Source of the DNA: Pantoea agglomerans NBRC 102470
GTDB taxonomy: Bacteria; Pseudomonadota; Gammaproteobacteria; Enterobacterales; Enterobacteriaceae
Length of the DNA stretch: 64,000 nucleotides
Assembly (NCBI RefSeq): GCF_001598475.1
Contig: NZ_BCZA01000006.1
Location: forward strand, 124,001-188,000
Direction: 5' to 3'
Shown here piece after piece: positions 1 to 8,339 of the stretch (position 1 is its first letter; every line of letters begins with the position of its first letter). The notes beneath the pieces were generated by a model. That model was given only the letters and a program-made list of their open reading frames with translations. It was not told the origin of the DNA and searched no databases. A program made the translations under genes and the position numbers.

Positions 1-856
1 CAGGCTCCTTTTCGGGACGATGGCGGCCGCGACGCCGGTTAGCAAGCAAGCCATGTTTGGGCGCAAAAACAAACGCCAGCAGGAACAGCAACGTCTGCGC
101 CACCACGATGATGCCGCCCGTTGCGCCATCCAGGTAGTAACTCGCCCAGGCACCTAGAAAACTGGTGATACTGCCAATCGCTACGGCAATCATCAGCAGA
201 CGCGGGAAGCGGTCGGTGAGCATCCAGGCCGTCGCGCCTGGCGTCACCACCAGACAGATCACCAGAAATGCACCGACGGTTTGCAGCGCCGCCACGGTTG
301 AGACTGCCAGCAGGGTAAAGAAGAGGACTTTCAGTCGTTCAGGACGCAGTCCGATGGCGCGCGCGTGATTCTCATCAAAGAAGGTGACCATCAGATCCTT
401 CCACTTAAACAGCAGAATGATGACCGACAGCCCGCCAATCAGCGCCAGCTGAAGTATATCCGCGGGCGCAATCGCCAGAATATTGCCGAGCACAATGGTC
501 TGAATGTTTACCGCGGTCGGATTGAGCGACACCATAAACAGACCCAGACCAAAGAAGGAGGAGAAGATCAGGCCGATGATTGCATCTTCTTTTAAGCGGG
601 TGCGCTGATTGAGTAACAGCATACTGCCCGCCGCCAGCCCACCAGAGAGAAACGCGCCCAGCGCAAAGGGCAGTCCCAGCATGTAAGCACCCGCTACGCC
701 CGGCACGATGGAGTGCGACAGCGCATCGCCAATCAGCGACCAGCCTTTGAGCATCAGATAGCAGGAGAGAAACGCACACAGGCCGCCGACCATGGCGGAG
801 ACCCACATCGCGTTGAGCATGTAGTGATAACCAAAAGGCTCCAGTAACAGTTCCAT
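1..856 (-). CDS. sitC: Mn/Fe ABC transporter permease SitC (3' end cut by window edge)
   Basis: Inner-membrane permease of the SitABCD manganese/ferrous iron importer. The frame opens with ATG at 856, two bases after the sitB stop, and stays open for 285 codons to the left edge without a stop. The translation starts MELLLEPFGYHYM and is strongly hydrophobic, with the ABC-3 family pattern (SLIGDALSHSIVPGVAG, then several membrane spans, then VVTPGATAWML). Family members are about 285 residues, so only a few codons are missing. It is third in the minus-strand order sitA-sitB-sitC; sitD would be expected just outside. Identification rests on sequence pattern and operon context. Confidence 0.88.
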   Translation of the reverse strand, partial: MELLLEPFGYHYMLNAMWVSAMVGGLCAFLSCYLMLKGWSLIGDALSHSIVPGVAGAYMLGLPFALGAFLSGGLAAGSMLLLNQRTRLKEDAIIGLIFSSFFGLGLFMVSLNPTAVNIQTIVLGNILAIAPADILQLALIGGLSVIILLFKWKDLMVTFFDENHARAIGLRPERLKVLFFTLLAVSTVAALQTVGAFLVICLVVTPGATAWMLTDRFPRLLMIAVAIGSITSFLGAWASYYLDGATGGIIVVAQTLLFLLAFVFAPKHGLLANRRRGRHRPEKEP

Positions 857-858
857 GG

Positions 859-1674
859 TCAGTTTCCGTCTTCAGGTGCCGTACGTGGCGCAATAAAAGG
901 CCGCTCATCGTCGGTGATAATCTGATCGTCCAGCCCTTTCACCATCACATGACGCAGCACCCCACTGAACGCGCGCTCAAGGTTGGCGGCGGTAAAGGTG
1001 GTGCGGGTCGGGCCGCTGGCCAGAATGGTGCCTTTGACCATCACGGTGTAATCGCAGAACTCCGTGACCGATCCCAGATTATGCGTTGAGACCAGCATGG
1101 TCTTGCCTTCATCGCGCAGCTCACCCAGCAGACTGATGATTCTGGCCTCGGTCTGAACGTCCACGCCGGTAAACGGCTCATCCAGCAGGATAACGCTGCC
1201 CTGCTGGGCAATGGCGCGCGCCAGAAATACCCTTTTCTTCTGTCCGCCGGATAGCTCACCGATTTGACGATGGCGGTAATCCAGCATATCGACCCGCGCC
1301 AGCGCATCACTGATAATCTGCTGGTCGTGTGGTTTGGGTCGACGCAGCAGGCCCATATTACCGTAGCGACCCATCATCACCACATCCTCCACCAGCACCG
1401 GAAAAGACCAGTCCACCTCTTCCGATTGCGGCACATACGCGACCAGACTCTGACGCAGTGCTTCACGGGTTGGCATGCCGAGTACCGAGATGCTGCCGCT
1501 GGCGAGCCGGACAAAACCCATCAGCGCTTTGAACAGGGTTGACTTGCCTGAGCCATTGACGCCCACCAGCGCCGCAATCGATCCACCCGGCACGCTGAAG
1601 CTGGCATCATGCAACGCGGTGTGACCGTTGCGATAGGTCACGGTAACATCGGAAACCACGATGGTGTCTGTCAT
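859..1674 (-). CDS. sitB: Mn/Fe ABC transporter ATP-binding protein SitB
   Basis: Cytoplasmic ATPase that powers SitCD-mediated Mn(II)/Fe(II) uptake. The 271 residues carry Walker A GVNGSGKST (about 38-46), the ABC signature LSGGQ (141-145) and Walker B VILLDEP (161-167), followed by the D-loop and switch histidine region (VSTHNLG). The ATG at 1674 overlaps the sitA stop as ATGA and is preceded by GGGAGAAAG, so coupled translation is likely. The C-terminal tail after residue 240 (RHVMVKGLDDQ) resembles the SitB/MntB/YfeB branch and not the zinc ATPase ZnuC, which fits the SitA-type binding protein next to it. Confidence 0.9.
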   Translation of the reverse strand: MTDTIVVSDVTVTYRNGHTALHDASFSVPGGSIAALVGVNGSGKSTLFKALMGFVRLASGSISVLGMPTREALRQSLVAYVPQSEEVDWSFPVLVEDVVMMGRYGNMGLLRRPKPHDQQIISDALARVDMLDYRHRQIGELSGGQKKRVFLARAIAQQGSVILLDEPFTGVDVQTEARIISLLGELRDEGKTMLVSTHNLGSVTEFCDYTVMVKGTILASGPTRTTFTAANLERAFSGVLRHVMVKGLDDQIITDDERPFIAPRTAPEDGN

Positions 1675-2585
1675 TGCGCTTTCTCTCCCGCTTTGATGCC
1701 CTGTGCCAGCGTCTCCGTGGTGACTCTGAGCAAATCCAGATAGGTCGGCACCGGTCCCTGAGCGTTGCTTAATGAGTCGACGTAAAGCACCCCACCGTAA
1801 TGCGCACCCGTTTCCCGCGCGACCTGGCGGGCTGGCTTATCCGACACGGTGCTTTCACTGAACACCGCCGGAATAGCATTTTTCTTCACCTGGTCGATCA
1901 CTTTTCTCACCTGTTGCGGCGTGCCTTGCTGATCAGCATTTACAGGCCACAGGTAGAGTTCTTTCATACCCAGGTCGCGAGCCAGATAGGAAAATGCGCC
2001 TTCGCTGGTCACCATCCAGCGTTTATCCTCCGGGATGTCGGCAATCTGCTGGCGTAGTGGATCCAGTGCTGCGGTAATTTTTTGCTTATAGGCGGCGGCG
2101 TTCTGACGATAAGTTTCCGCATGCGTCGGGTCATATTTCACCAGCGCATCACGGATATTATCGACATAGATCAGCGCATTGTCCGGTGACATCCAGGCGT
2201 GCGGATTCGGTTTACCGTTGTAAGGCCCCTCGCCGATACCAATCGGTTTTACCCCGGCAGAGACAATCACTTCCGGCACCCCATCCAGATGCTGATAAAA
2301 ACGCTCAAACCAGCGTTCGAGATTAAGACCGTTCGCCATGATTAACTGCGCACCCTGCGCCCGTTTGATATCGCCGGGCGTCGGCTGATATTCGTGTATT
2401 TCAGCACCCGGTTTGGTAATGGAAGTGACTTCGGCCGCATCGCCCGCCACGTTCTTTACCATGTCAGCGATGACCGTAAACGTCGTCACTACCTTAAATT
2501 TTTCTGCTGCATAGCTGCTGGTCGCCATCAGGGTTGTCAGTAGCGCACTCAGTAGCATCATGGTTATTTTTCTTTTCGGGACCAT
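1671..2585 (-). CDS. sitA: Mn/Fe ABC transporter periplasmic binding protein SitA
   Basis: Cluster A-I solute-binding protein that captures Mn(II)/Fe(II) in the periplasm. The 304 residues begin with a basic, hydrophobic signal peptide ending near SSYAA (about residue 26), then KVVTTFTVIADMV. The likely metal ligands are visible: H64 in AEIHEY and H129 in NPHAWMSP, plus the later E (TSEGAFSYLA) and D (YVDSLS) positions. There is no long His-rich loop, which argues for Mn/Fe and against ZnuA-type zinc binding. The ATG at 2585 has TGGAG upstream. First gene of the operon, directly downstream of two MntR-like boxes. Confidence 0.9.
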   Translation of the reverse strand: MVPKRKITMMLLSALLTTLMATSSYAAEKFKVVTTFTVIADMVKNVAGDAAEVTSITKPGAEIHEYQPTPGDIKRAQGAQLIMANGLNLERWFERFYQHLDGVPEVIVSAGVKPIGIGEGPYNGKPNPHAWMSPDNALIYVDNIRDALVKYDPTHAETYRQNAAAYKQKITAALDPLRQQIADIPEDKRWMVTSEGAFSYLARDLGMKELYLWPVNADQQGTPQQVRKVIDQVKKNAIPAVFSESTVSDKPARQVARETGAHYGGVLYVDSLSNAQGPVPTYLDLLRVTTETLAQGIKAGEKAQ

Positions 2586-2622
2586 AGGGCGATCTCCAGA
2601 GGTGATTAAAAACAGAACATAA

Positions 2623-2655
2623 TTAGCATAGGCTATTTTTTATAGCACAGGCTAT
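2623..2655 (-). promoter_or_regulatory. Tandem MntR-like operators upstream of sitA
   Basis: Two imperfect dyads, TTAGC-ATAG-GCTAT (2623-2636) and ATAGC-ACAG-GCTAT (2642-2655), lie with centres 19 bp apart, about 40-70 bp upstream of the sitA start. Both fit the ATAGCnnnnGCTAT core of the enterobacterial MntR box. The spacing puts both on nearly the same face of the helix. Manganese-dependent repression of sitABCD is inferred. No convincing separate Fur box was seen. Confidence 0.65.
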
Positions 2656-3043
2656 ACCTTTGTAACAGCGAAGGGTTGTGAAGTTTCTTCAGCGTCCGGG
2701 CCCGAATGTGAAGTTTTGTAAGCTAGGTGTTTTACTTATTGATATGTAAAAAGTTAATTTCAATGATGGAAAGTTTATGGAAAGCGTGATGTATAGCTAT
2801 AACCGGGTTTTACGCCTTTCTCATCTGTGGTTGAGTAAACCGCAGGAACGATAACAGGATTAAAAAAAGGCCATCCTGGCTGTGCAATTAACCGAACAGC
2901 GTTCTGACACCGGGCGTCACCCACATGACACGCACAGCAGACCGACAATTAAAATAATCTTATTGATAGGCTGAATTGATTAAGCTTCGTAAATTTTTTT
3001 GCTACAGTTAATGTTACTTACCGCAATCACCCAGGAGGATAAT
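2656..3043. other. Intergenic region between sitA and the YmgB-family cluster
   Basis: AT-rich, non-coding stretch between divergent transcription units. It should hold promoters for sitABC (left) and the first YmgB-family gene (right). No convincing ORF or RNA gene is visible. Confidence 0.5.
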
Positions 3044-3337
3044 TTGTATTTTTCCAGCGACGAAAAAGCGAATGTCATCATTGGCGAAGCCGCAATGAAC
3101 CTGTTTAATGCCGGTCAGGAAGTGAATGTTGAACTGCTGATTAATGAGCTAAAGTTCATGGCTGACTCTGAAGTTAATGAGACTCGCCTTGAGCAGATGC
3201 ATCATGCGCTTCAATGGCTGATGGGGTTCAAAACCATCGGTTCTCGCAGCACCGCACCGGCGAACTGGCTTGCCAAAACCACTGGCAAAGAGCCTGCGGC
3301 TCCCGTCTCTGCCGATGACATCTTCTTTAAACACTAA
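3044..3337 (+). CDS. YmgB/AriR-family small regulatory protein (paralog 1)
   Basis: Small predicted cytosolic protein of 97 residues with the YmgB-family helical pattern (VIIGEAAMNLFNAGQEVNVELLINELKFM). In E. coli the family members YcgZ, YmgA and AriR/YmgB act as connector proteins linked to the Rcs phosphorelay and biofilm/acid responses. I chose the TTG at 3044 over the upstream TTG (2999) and ATG (3011). A perfect AGGAGG at 3033-3038 sits 5 nt before it, and the resulting start, MYFSSDEK, lines up with MYRSEDEK of the paralog at 4005. The C-terminal ~35 residues (from GFKTIGSRS) are an extension outside the core. A hairpin at 3356-3381 follows. Confidence 0.75.
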   Translation: MYFSSDEKANVIIGEAAMNLFNAGQEVNVELLINELKFMADSEVNETRLEQMHHALQWLMGFKTIGSRSTAPANWLAKTTGKEPAAPVSADDIFFKH

Positions 3338-3355
3338 CCCATGTGTGACGTTCCT

Positions 3356-3381
3356 CTCCGGCCTTAATATTCAGGTCGGAG
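3356..3381 (+). terminator. Hairpin after YmgB paralog 1
   Basis: Inverted repeat CTCCGGCCT / AGGTCGGAG with an 8-nt loop just after the stop. There is no T-run, so it may be an attenuating or mRNA-stabilising hairpin and not a strong intrinsic terminator. Confidence 0.4.
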
Positions 3382-3584
3382 CGTCGGTGGGGTGTGAATG
3401 ATACAAGAATCTGGTACAATTTTTACCTCGCTACAAACTCCTCGTAACACCCTGTTTTAAAAGCCTTAGCACTTTTTGCACAAAAAAATTAATCCCAAAA
3501 ATCCAAAATTCTGTACAAGTTTTGCAAAGATGTATAACTTGCGCATCCAGAGTGCATACATTTAAATCACCTGAGGACAACAAC

Positions 3585-3830
3585 ATGCGTCAGAACGGAC
3601 AAGCCCCGGAAACGATCAGCGATATTGCCCGTTACTTTAATCAGGCCAGCTCACCGTCGCAACAGGAGACGCTGGGTTCGGTTGTGGTGGAAATTCTGCG
3701 CGCAGGTCATAGCCTTAGTCGGAAAACGATTTGCAGTAAACTGCTGAGTCGCCTTGAACTGGCTGCCACGCCAGAAGAAGAGAGTCATCTGCATGAACTC
3801 ATTGCGATGCTGTTTCGTCGCGAAGATTAA
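3585..3830 (+). CDS. ycgZ: YcgZ-like connector protein
   Basis: An 81-residue protein that closely follows the E. coli YcgZ pattern as I remember it: ARYFnQA, QQETLGSVVVEIL, LSRKTICSKLLSRLE, then an acidic stretch and LI-MLF near the end. In E. coli ycgZ heads the BluR-repressed, blue-light/cold-induced ycgZ-ymgA-ariR-ymgC operon, whose products act through RcsC to promote colanic acid and reduce curli. ATG 3585 is chosen because AGGA (3574-3577) precedes it; the longer frame from 3522 lacks a ribosome site. It is followed by ymgA-like and ymgB-like genes, the same order as in E. coli. Confidence 0.8.
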   Translation: MRQNGQAPETISDIARYFNQASSPSQQETLGSVVVEILRAGHSLSRKTICSKLLSRLELAATPEEESHLHELIAMLFRRED

Positions 3831-4004
3831 TGCCCTCTCACGGTCGTGCATGTTAATCAGGACGCCTGTTTCAGCCATCACCCAGGAAGATCTATCCTAG
3901 CAATAAAGCCCAGTTCTGCTTCCCGTATCGGGTGCACTAAGTCGCACCCGCTGACGCATACGGACCCGCAGCATGGCCATTGATTCGCAATCAGAGAAGC
4001 CAGT

Positions 4005-4298
4005 ATGTACAGAAGTGAAGATGAGAAACTGACAGATGTTATGATCGGCGAAGCCGTTCTGACATTACTCAAGTCAGACAAACCGGTATCCAGCAACGCC
4101 TTAATCGCACAGCTCGAACTGATGGCTGCTGATGCTGACGACGCCGTGAAAGTGTCAGTGATTCGCAAAGCCATCACTGAAGTCCGTAATGGTATGGTTG
4201 CCGCGCGCAAACGCGTGCAGGGCGACGGTGCCGAACGTGATAACACGGCTCATCGTATGAACAGTGATGGCCCGCCTGAAGGTTCGAAAAAGCACTGA
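4005..4298 (+). CDS. ymgA: YmgA-like YmgB-family protein
   Basis: A 97-residue protein with one YmgB-family core (DVMIGEAVLTLLKSDKPVSSNALIAQLELM, about residues 10-40) and a basic, hydrophilic tail (AARKRVQGDG to PEGSKKH). It stands between the ycgZ-like and ymgB-like genes, so positional homology suggests YmgA; the similarity to E. coli YmgA is weaker than for its neighbours. The N-terminus MYRSEDEK matches the re-annotated start of the paralog at 3044. Gaps of 174 and 161 bp to its neighbours are wide for one operon, so separate promoters are possible. Confidence 0.65.
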   Translation: MYRSEDEKLTDVMIGEAVLTLLKSDKPVSSNALIAQLELMAADADDAVKVSVIRKAITEVRNGMVAARKRVQGDGAERDNTAHRMNSDGPPEGSKKH

Positions 4299-4459
4299 TT
4301 GAGCGTACTGCGTACCTGATACATGCGGCTAATTTTAAGCGAAGCGGCAGACCTGAACAGAATTTTTAAGGCGGGCTGGGCAAAACGAAAACTGCGCCTA
4401 CACTCGTTTTTGACTTCAACCATTGCATCTGACCCATTTTCCTCAGAGAAAGAATAATC

Positions 4460-4714
4460 ATGCAGCATTCATCATCAGATTCTTCAATCATTGACTACTT
4501 CCGTAGCGCAGGCGATCAGCTTGCTCCGGAAACTGAACTGCTGGGCGCAGTGATTCGTGACATTGTTGCTGATCAGGGACGTGTAACCAATAAAGCGATC
4601 ATCCTCTATCTGATCGCGGAACTGGAATGTACTTCAGATGTTGTCAGGCTGGATGTGTTACGCAAAACGCTGGAAATCGTGGTTGGCCGCACGCCAGACG
4701 ATACCGGCATCTGA
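4460..4714 (+). CDS. ariR: AriR/YmgB-like biofilm and acid-resistance regulator
   Basis: An 84-residue protein matching E. coli AriR (YmgB): YFRSAGDQL, then LLGAVIRDIV, NKAIILYLIAELECTSDVVRLDVLRKTLEIVVGRTPDD. AriR is a small all-helical dimer resembling Hha-type regulators; it was reported to affect biofilm and acid resistance and to act through the Rcs system. The ATG at 4460 is preceded by CAGAGAAAG. A strong hairpin follows the stop. Confidence 0.82.
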   Translation: MQHSSSDSSIIDYFRSAGDQLAPETELLGAVIRDIVADQGRVTNKAIILYLIAELECTSDVVRLDVLRKTLEIVVGRTPDDTGI

Positions 4715-4723
4715 TACGCCATT

Positions 4724-4746
4724 CTGCGTTACCTCTGGTAACGCAG
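4724..4746 (+). terminator. Hairpin downstream of the ariR-like gene
   Basis: Perfect 10-bp stem CTGCGTTACC / GGTAACGCAG with a 3-nt loop, 10 bp after the stop, followed by a C/T-rich tract (ACTCTTCCCCCTC). Probable end of the ycgZ-ymgA-ariR-like transcription. Confidence 0.6.
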
Positions 4747-5187
4747 GATACTCTTCCCCCTCGCCCGCTTTTGTTTCCTTCCCTCACTTTCGCTGTATAC
4801 CCGATATGCCACACAGAAATTATCCGATATAAAAATTCTTTTGCAGGTTAATGATGTAGCAGGGATTTGATCCCGACGATAACGCTTTTTTGCAATCATG
4901 CCAGAGGATGATCATTCAGGCTTAATAAGACCTGCCAATGAAAAGGCGAACTTCTTTATCAGAAATTCGCCACCCCTAATGAATAATCAACAGAAAGATC
5001 TGACTGACATTTTTAATGCGGTCATCAACCGTCACGCTGAATAAAAAAGAAACAAACGACTCACAAAAAATCCGTTTTAATGGCTGCCAGCAATATGCAA
5101 TGCCTCTTATTCTCGCCGATGTCAAAGGTAGCAGGGCCGCTATCATGACACAGGCCGGGACAACGCCCGGCATCAGGCCTGGCAACC
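4747..5187. other. Non-coding stretch inside the YmgB cluster
   Basis: About 440 bp without a convincing gene. The short open frames on both strands lack ribosome sites and family features. No repeat or RNA structure was recognised. Confidence 0.45.
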
Positions 5188-5382
5188 TTAATGCATCTTA
5201 CGAGTGAAAAAGCTTATCGCTTCCTGACACAATGCTTTCAGCCTGCTGTCACGCGTCTCTTCGCTCAGGCGAAACAGCGCGTCCGTAATGTCGTGGAAAT
5301 GAACCGGCTCTCCCGCCTTGATCAAATCACTGACTACCGCACCAACCAGCGCACGGATTTCATTATCGTTGTCGTACTTCAC
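5188..5382 (-). CDS. YmgB-family small protein (paralog 5), opposite strand
   Basis: From GTG 5382 the product is 64 residues and is essentially just the YmgB core (EIRALVGAVVSDLIKAGEPVHFHDITDALF, then RLKALCQEAISFF). The frame extends upstream to 5433 (with a second ATG near 5406). GTG 5382 is preferred because GGGAGG (5387-5392) lies 4 nt upstream of it and the extra N-terminal residues (HTPSGGR) are unlike family members. It is convergent with the ariR-like gene. Confidence 0.65.
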   Translation of the reverse strand: MKYDNDNEIRALVGAVVSDLIKAGEPVHFHDITDALFRLSEETRDSRLKALCQEAISFFTRKMH

Positions 5383-5806
5383 ACGACCTCCCGATGGTGT
5401 ATGCATATACAGTCTATCATTAGCGGGAGCCAAAAAACAAAAAAGCCGTCAAGCGGGAAATATAAGCGAAGCGGCAAAAAGGTTATTAACTATACAACCT
5501 CAGAATATTATCTTGCTTTATTTTCACCCCATGCAGCCCTGAAGCTATAAATAGCCAAAACGTGGTAGCAACCGCTGTAATCTATTTATGCCCATGTATA
5601 TTGAGAGTTGGATAGTTATATATCGCGGAAACAGACTTTTGGCTGAATGTGTTATAAACACTTTTTCGACTCACTGTTTTTTGCGATAACCTGCGCGGCA
5701 GGCTTCCCTGCCTGATATGTTCTGACCAGCCTGTGTTAAATGATCATCTGACAATGGCCAGCAGTATGATAAAACTATCGTCATCCTCTGGTGTCACGAG
5801 CAGCAC
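5383..5806. other. AT-rich intergenic region
   Basis: About 420 AT-rich bases between the minus-strand YmgB paralog and the plus-strand LacI-type gene, probably holding both promoters. An imperfect dyad, ATGATA-AAAC-TATCGTCAT near 5766-5784, could be an operator of the LacI-type regulator. Nothing else was recognised. Confidence 0.4.
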
Positions 5807-6823
5807 ATGGCTAAATTTACCCTGAAACAGATTGCTGCCCAGTCGGGACTCAGTCTGGCGACCATCGACCGGGCACTGCATCAGCGCGGCAACGTGCATG
5901 CCACAACCCAGCACCGAATCCAGCAGGCGATAGCGGACCTGGAACTGATGCAAAAAGCGGGACTCGCCAGGGGAAGAACGATCTATTTCGACGTCATCAT
6001 GCATACACCTGACCGCTTTCAGCCACTGATACGTGAGGCGTTCAGCAGTCAGATTGCCAGTTTTACTGCCTTTAAACTTCAGCTGCGTTTCCACTTCGGC
6101 GCGAATTTGACTGCGGAGGCGATTAACGCGCTGCTGAATAAAAAAGCGTTGCATAGTCACGGAGTCATTCTTAAGGCAGCCTGTTCTGGTGAACTTCATC
6201 CCACCCTTGAATCACTGCTGAAACAACGCGTTCCGGTGGTCACCATGATGAGTGACCTGCCCGGCAGCGCGCGCCTGCGCTATATCGGCATGGATAATTT
6301 TGATGCCGGTAAAGTGGCGGCTTTTCTGATGTCAAAATGGCTGCGGGTGAGTCGTTCGCATATTGTGGCTGTGACCGGCAGTCACGATTTCATTGGCGAA
6401 CAGGAGAGAATTCAGGGATTTCAGCGAGCAATGCAGGAGTTTGCGCCCCAGCATCAGGTGAGCGTGGTAGCAGGCGGTTATGGCATTGACGCCCGGATGC
6501 AGCAGTCGGTGACACAGTTCTTGCAGAGCCATCCGGATGCAGATGCGGTCTACACAGTCGGTGGCGGTAATCCCGGCATACTGCGCGCTTTTGCCGAACA
6601 AAAGCGGACGGTTAACGCTTTTATTGGTCACGATCTCGATCGTGAGAATCGTGCACTGCTGCAGGCCGGTAAAATTGATGCATTAATCGAGCATAATTTA
6701 CAGCTTGATGCGCTGCACGCTTTCAGAACGCTGCTGGCGTTTCATGGATTTTTGCCCGCCTCAGAACCGCCCGCGCCCTACTCTAAAATCAACATCATCA
6801 CCCGTTACAACATGACAGCCTGA
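5807..6823 (+). CDS. LacI/GalR-family transcriptional regulator
   Basis: A 338-residue DNA-binding protein. Residues 5-45 form the LacI-type helix-turn-helix and hinge (LKQIAAQSGLSLATIDRAL then QHRIQQAI). The rest is a periplasmic-binding-protein-like sugar sensor (GVILKAAC, YIGMDNFDAGKVAAFLM, AVTGSHDFIGEQERIQGF, DAVYTVGGG, FIGHDL), resembling the LuxP/AraR-like sugar-binding type. No transport or catabolic gene adjoins it, so ligand and targets are unknown; it may control a distant locus. The ribosome site (GAGCAGCAC) is weak. Confidence 0.8.
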   Translation: MAKFTLKQIAAQSGLSLATIDRALHQRGNVHATTQHRIQQAIADLELMQKAGLARGRTIYFDVIMHTPDRFQPLIREAFSSQIASFTAFKLQLRFHFGANLTAEAINALLNKKALHSHGVILKAACSGELHPTLESLLKQRVPVVTMMSDLPGSARLRYIGMDNFDAGKVAAFLMSKWLRVSRSHIVAVTGSHDFIGEQERIQGFQRAMQEFAPQHQVSVVAGGYGIDARMQQSVTQFLQSHPDADAVYTVGGGNPGILRAFAEQKRTVNAFIGHDLDRENRALLQAGKIDALIEHNLQLDALHAFRTLLAFHGFLPASEPPAPYSKINIITRYNMTA

Positions 6824-6939
6824 AAAACTGTCAGGCAATTAATGAGCCCGGCTCATAACCGTTTGCCGACTGAGCGGGCTAATCACGCTCCGGCTTGCCG
6901 GTTACACTGTGCATGACACGTTAACAACAGGAGTGAGTA

Positions 6940-7335
6940 ATGAAAATTATCGCCAACGGATCGCTGCCTTCGCGTAAAGGACCTGCTGAATATTTTACCG
7001 GTACGGTTCGGATTGATGCACCATTCCAGGCAACCGAACCCGCCCGCGTGGGTGGCGCAACGGTGACTTTTGAACCGGGTGCCCGCACCGCATGGCATAC
7101 CCATCCACTCGGGCAAACCCTGATCGTCACGCATGGCCAGGGCTGGATTCAGTGTGAGGGTGAAGCCATTCAGGTGATGAACACCGGTGATATCGTCTGG
7201 ATCCCGGAAAACGTGAAGCACTGGCACGGTGCAACGCCGGATAACGCCATGACGCATATTGCTATCGCTGAGTCACTGAACGGCTCGCCGGTTGACTGGC
7301 TGGAGCAGGTCAGCGATCAGCAATATCAGCGCTAA
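6940..7335 (+). CDS. Cupin-domain protein (hydroxynitrile lyase/quercetinase-like)
   Basis: A 131-residue single-domain cupin. Motif 1 supplies H53, H55 and Q59 (AWHTHPLGQ) and motif 2 supplies H94 (VKHWHGA), the usual set for one Mn/Fe ion. This resembles the small manganese cupins annotated as (R)-mandelonitrile lyase-like or as accessory proteins next to carboxymuconolactone decarboxylases. ATG 6940 follows ACAGGAGTGAG. It is convergent with the LysR gene. Substrate unknown. Confidence 0.75.
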   Translation: MKIIANGSLPSRKGPAEYFTGTVRIDAPFQATEPARVGGATVTFEPGARTAWHTHPLGQTLIVTHGQGWIQCEGEAIQVMNTGDIVWIPENVKHWHGATPDNAMTHIAIAESLNGSPVDWLEQVSDQQYQR

Positions 7336-7355
7336 ATCAGACGTGCATTCTGTCG

Positions 7356-8240
7356 CTAAAGTCTGACGTGATCGATCAGCGCCCTCAGCTTGGGGGCCAG
7401 ATTTTTGCGGCTTGGAAAATAGAGATAGAAGCCGGCAAAGGCAGGCAACCATGCGTCGAGCAGGGTCACCAGTTCGCCACGTGCGATGTAAGGCTGGAAG
7501 GTTTCTTCCATGCCAAAGCTGATGCCGCCCCCGGCGCAGGCGGTGCGGATCATCACCCCCATATCGTTAGTGGTGAGTTGCGGATTGACGGCAACACTAA
7601 ACTCGCGTCCCTGCTCTGCAAACTCCCAGCGATAAGGGGCCAGACCAGGCCCTTTTCGCCAGCCTATGCAGCGATGATTGACCAGATCCTGAGGATGTTG
7701 CGGCGTGCCTGCGCGAGCCAGATAGGCGGGTGACGCCACCGCCACCTGACGCTGCGCGGTGGATACCGGCACCGCAATCATATCCTGAGCAATCACCTCC
7801 CCCAGCCGCACGCCCGCGTCATAGCCTTGCCCGACAATATCAAACTCCTCATCGGTGACGGTGATATACAGCTCCACCTGCGGGTAAGCGGTAATAAAGC
7901 TCGCCAGTAGTTTTCCCCCCAGCATCCGCTCAGCAATCGAGGAGATCGCCAGCCGCAGCTGGCCCCGAGGTTCCGCAGCCAGTTCGGCAATATCGGTCAC
8001 GGCGCGATTGAGCTGGTTGATCGCCGGCGCCACTTCGGCATAGAGCCGCTGTCCGGCTTCGGTCAGCTGAACCGATCGTGTGGTGCGCTGCATCAGCGTG
8101 AGGTTAAGCCGGTCTTCCAGACGCCGCAGACTCTGGCTGATCGCCGGACGCGTAACACCTAATTGTTCTGCGGCCAGCCGGAAATTTCGCGTCTGCGCCA
8201 CAATCACAAAAACTTCGAGAGCATTTTTATCGGCATTCAT
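7356..8240 (-). CDS. LysR-family transcriptional regulator
   Basis: A 294-residue LysR regulator: N-terminal winged HTH (about 5-63; ALEVFVIVAQTRNFRLAAEQLGVTRPAISQSLRRLE) and a C-terminal inducer-binding domain (LRLAISSIAERMLGG onward). It lies back to back with the SDR gene at 8340 with a 99-bp gap, the classic layout for a LysR gene controlling its divergent neighbour. The sequence type (DAGVRLGE, CIGWRKGPGLAPYRWEF) is that of the large YafC/DmlR-like group. Confidence 0.85.
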   Translation of the reverse strand: MNADKNALEVFVIVAQTRNFRLAAEQLGVTRPAISQSLRRLEDRLNLTLMQRTTRSVQLTEAGQRLYAEVAPAINQLNRAVTDIAELAAEPRGQLRLAISSIAERMLGGKLLASFITAYPQVELYITVTDEEFDIVGQGYDAGVRLGEVIAQDMIAVPVSTAQRQVAVASPAYLARAGTPQHPQDLVNHRCIGWRKGPGLAPYRWEFAEQGREFSVAVNPQLTTNDMGVMIRTACAGGGISFGMEETFQPYIARGELVTLLDAWLPAFAGFYLYFPSRKNLAPKLRALIDHVRL

Positions 8241-8339
8241 TGGTCAGATTGAGTTACCAGTGCGTAAAGTGTTCGGTGGATTATCTTTATAATCCAGTCG
8301 CCGTATGATCGCCAGTGACAACCTGACTGGAGAAAAAAA

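Noticed and set aside
405-908. 167-residue minus frame at the left end
   Set aside because: It is a shadow of sitC, whose real frame is open to the window edge.
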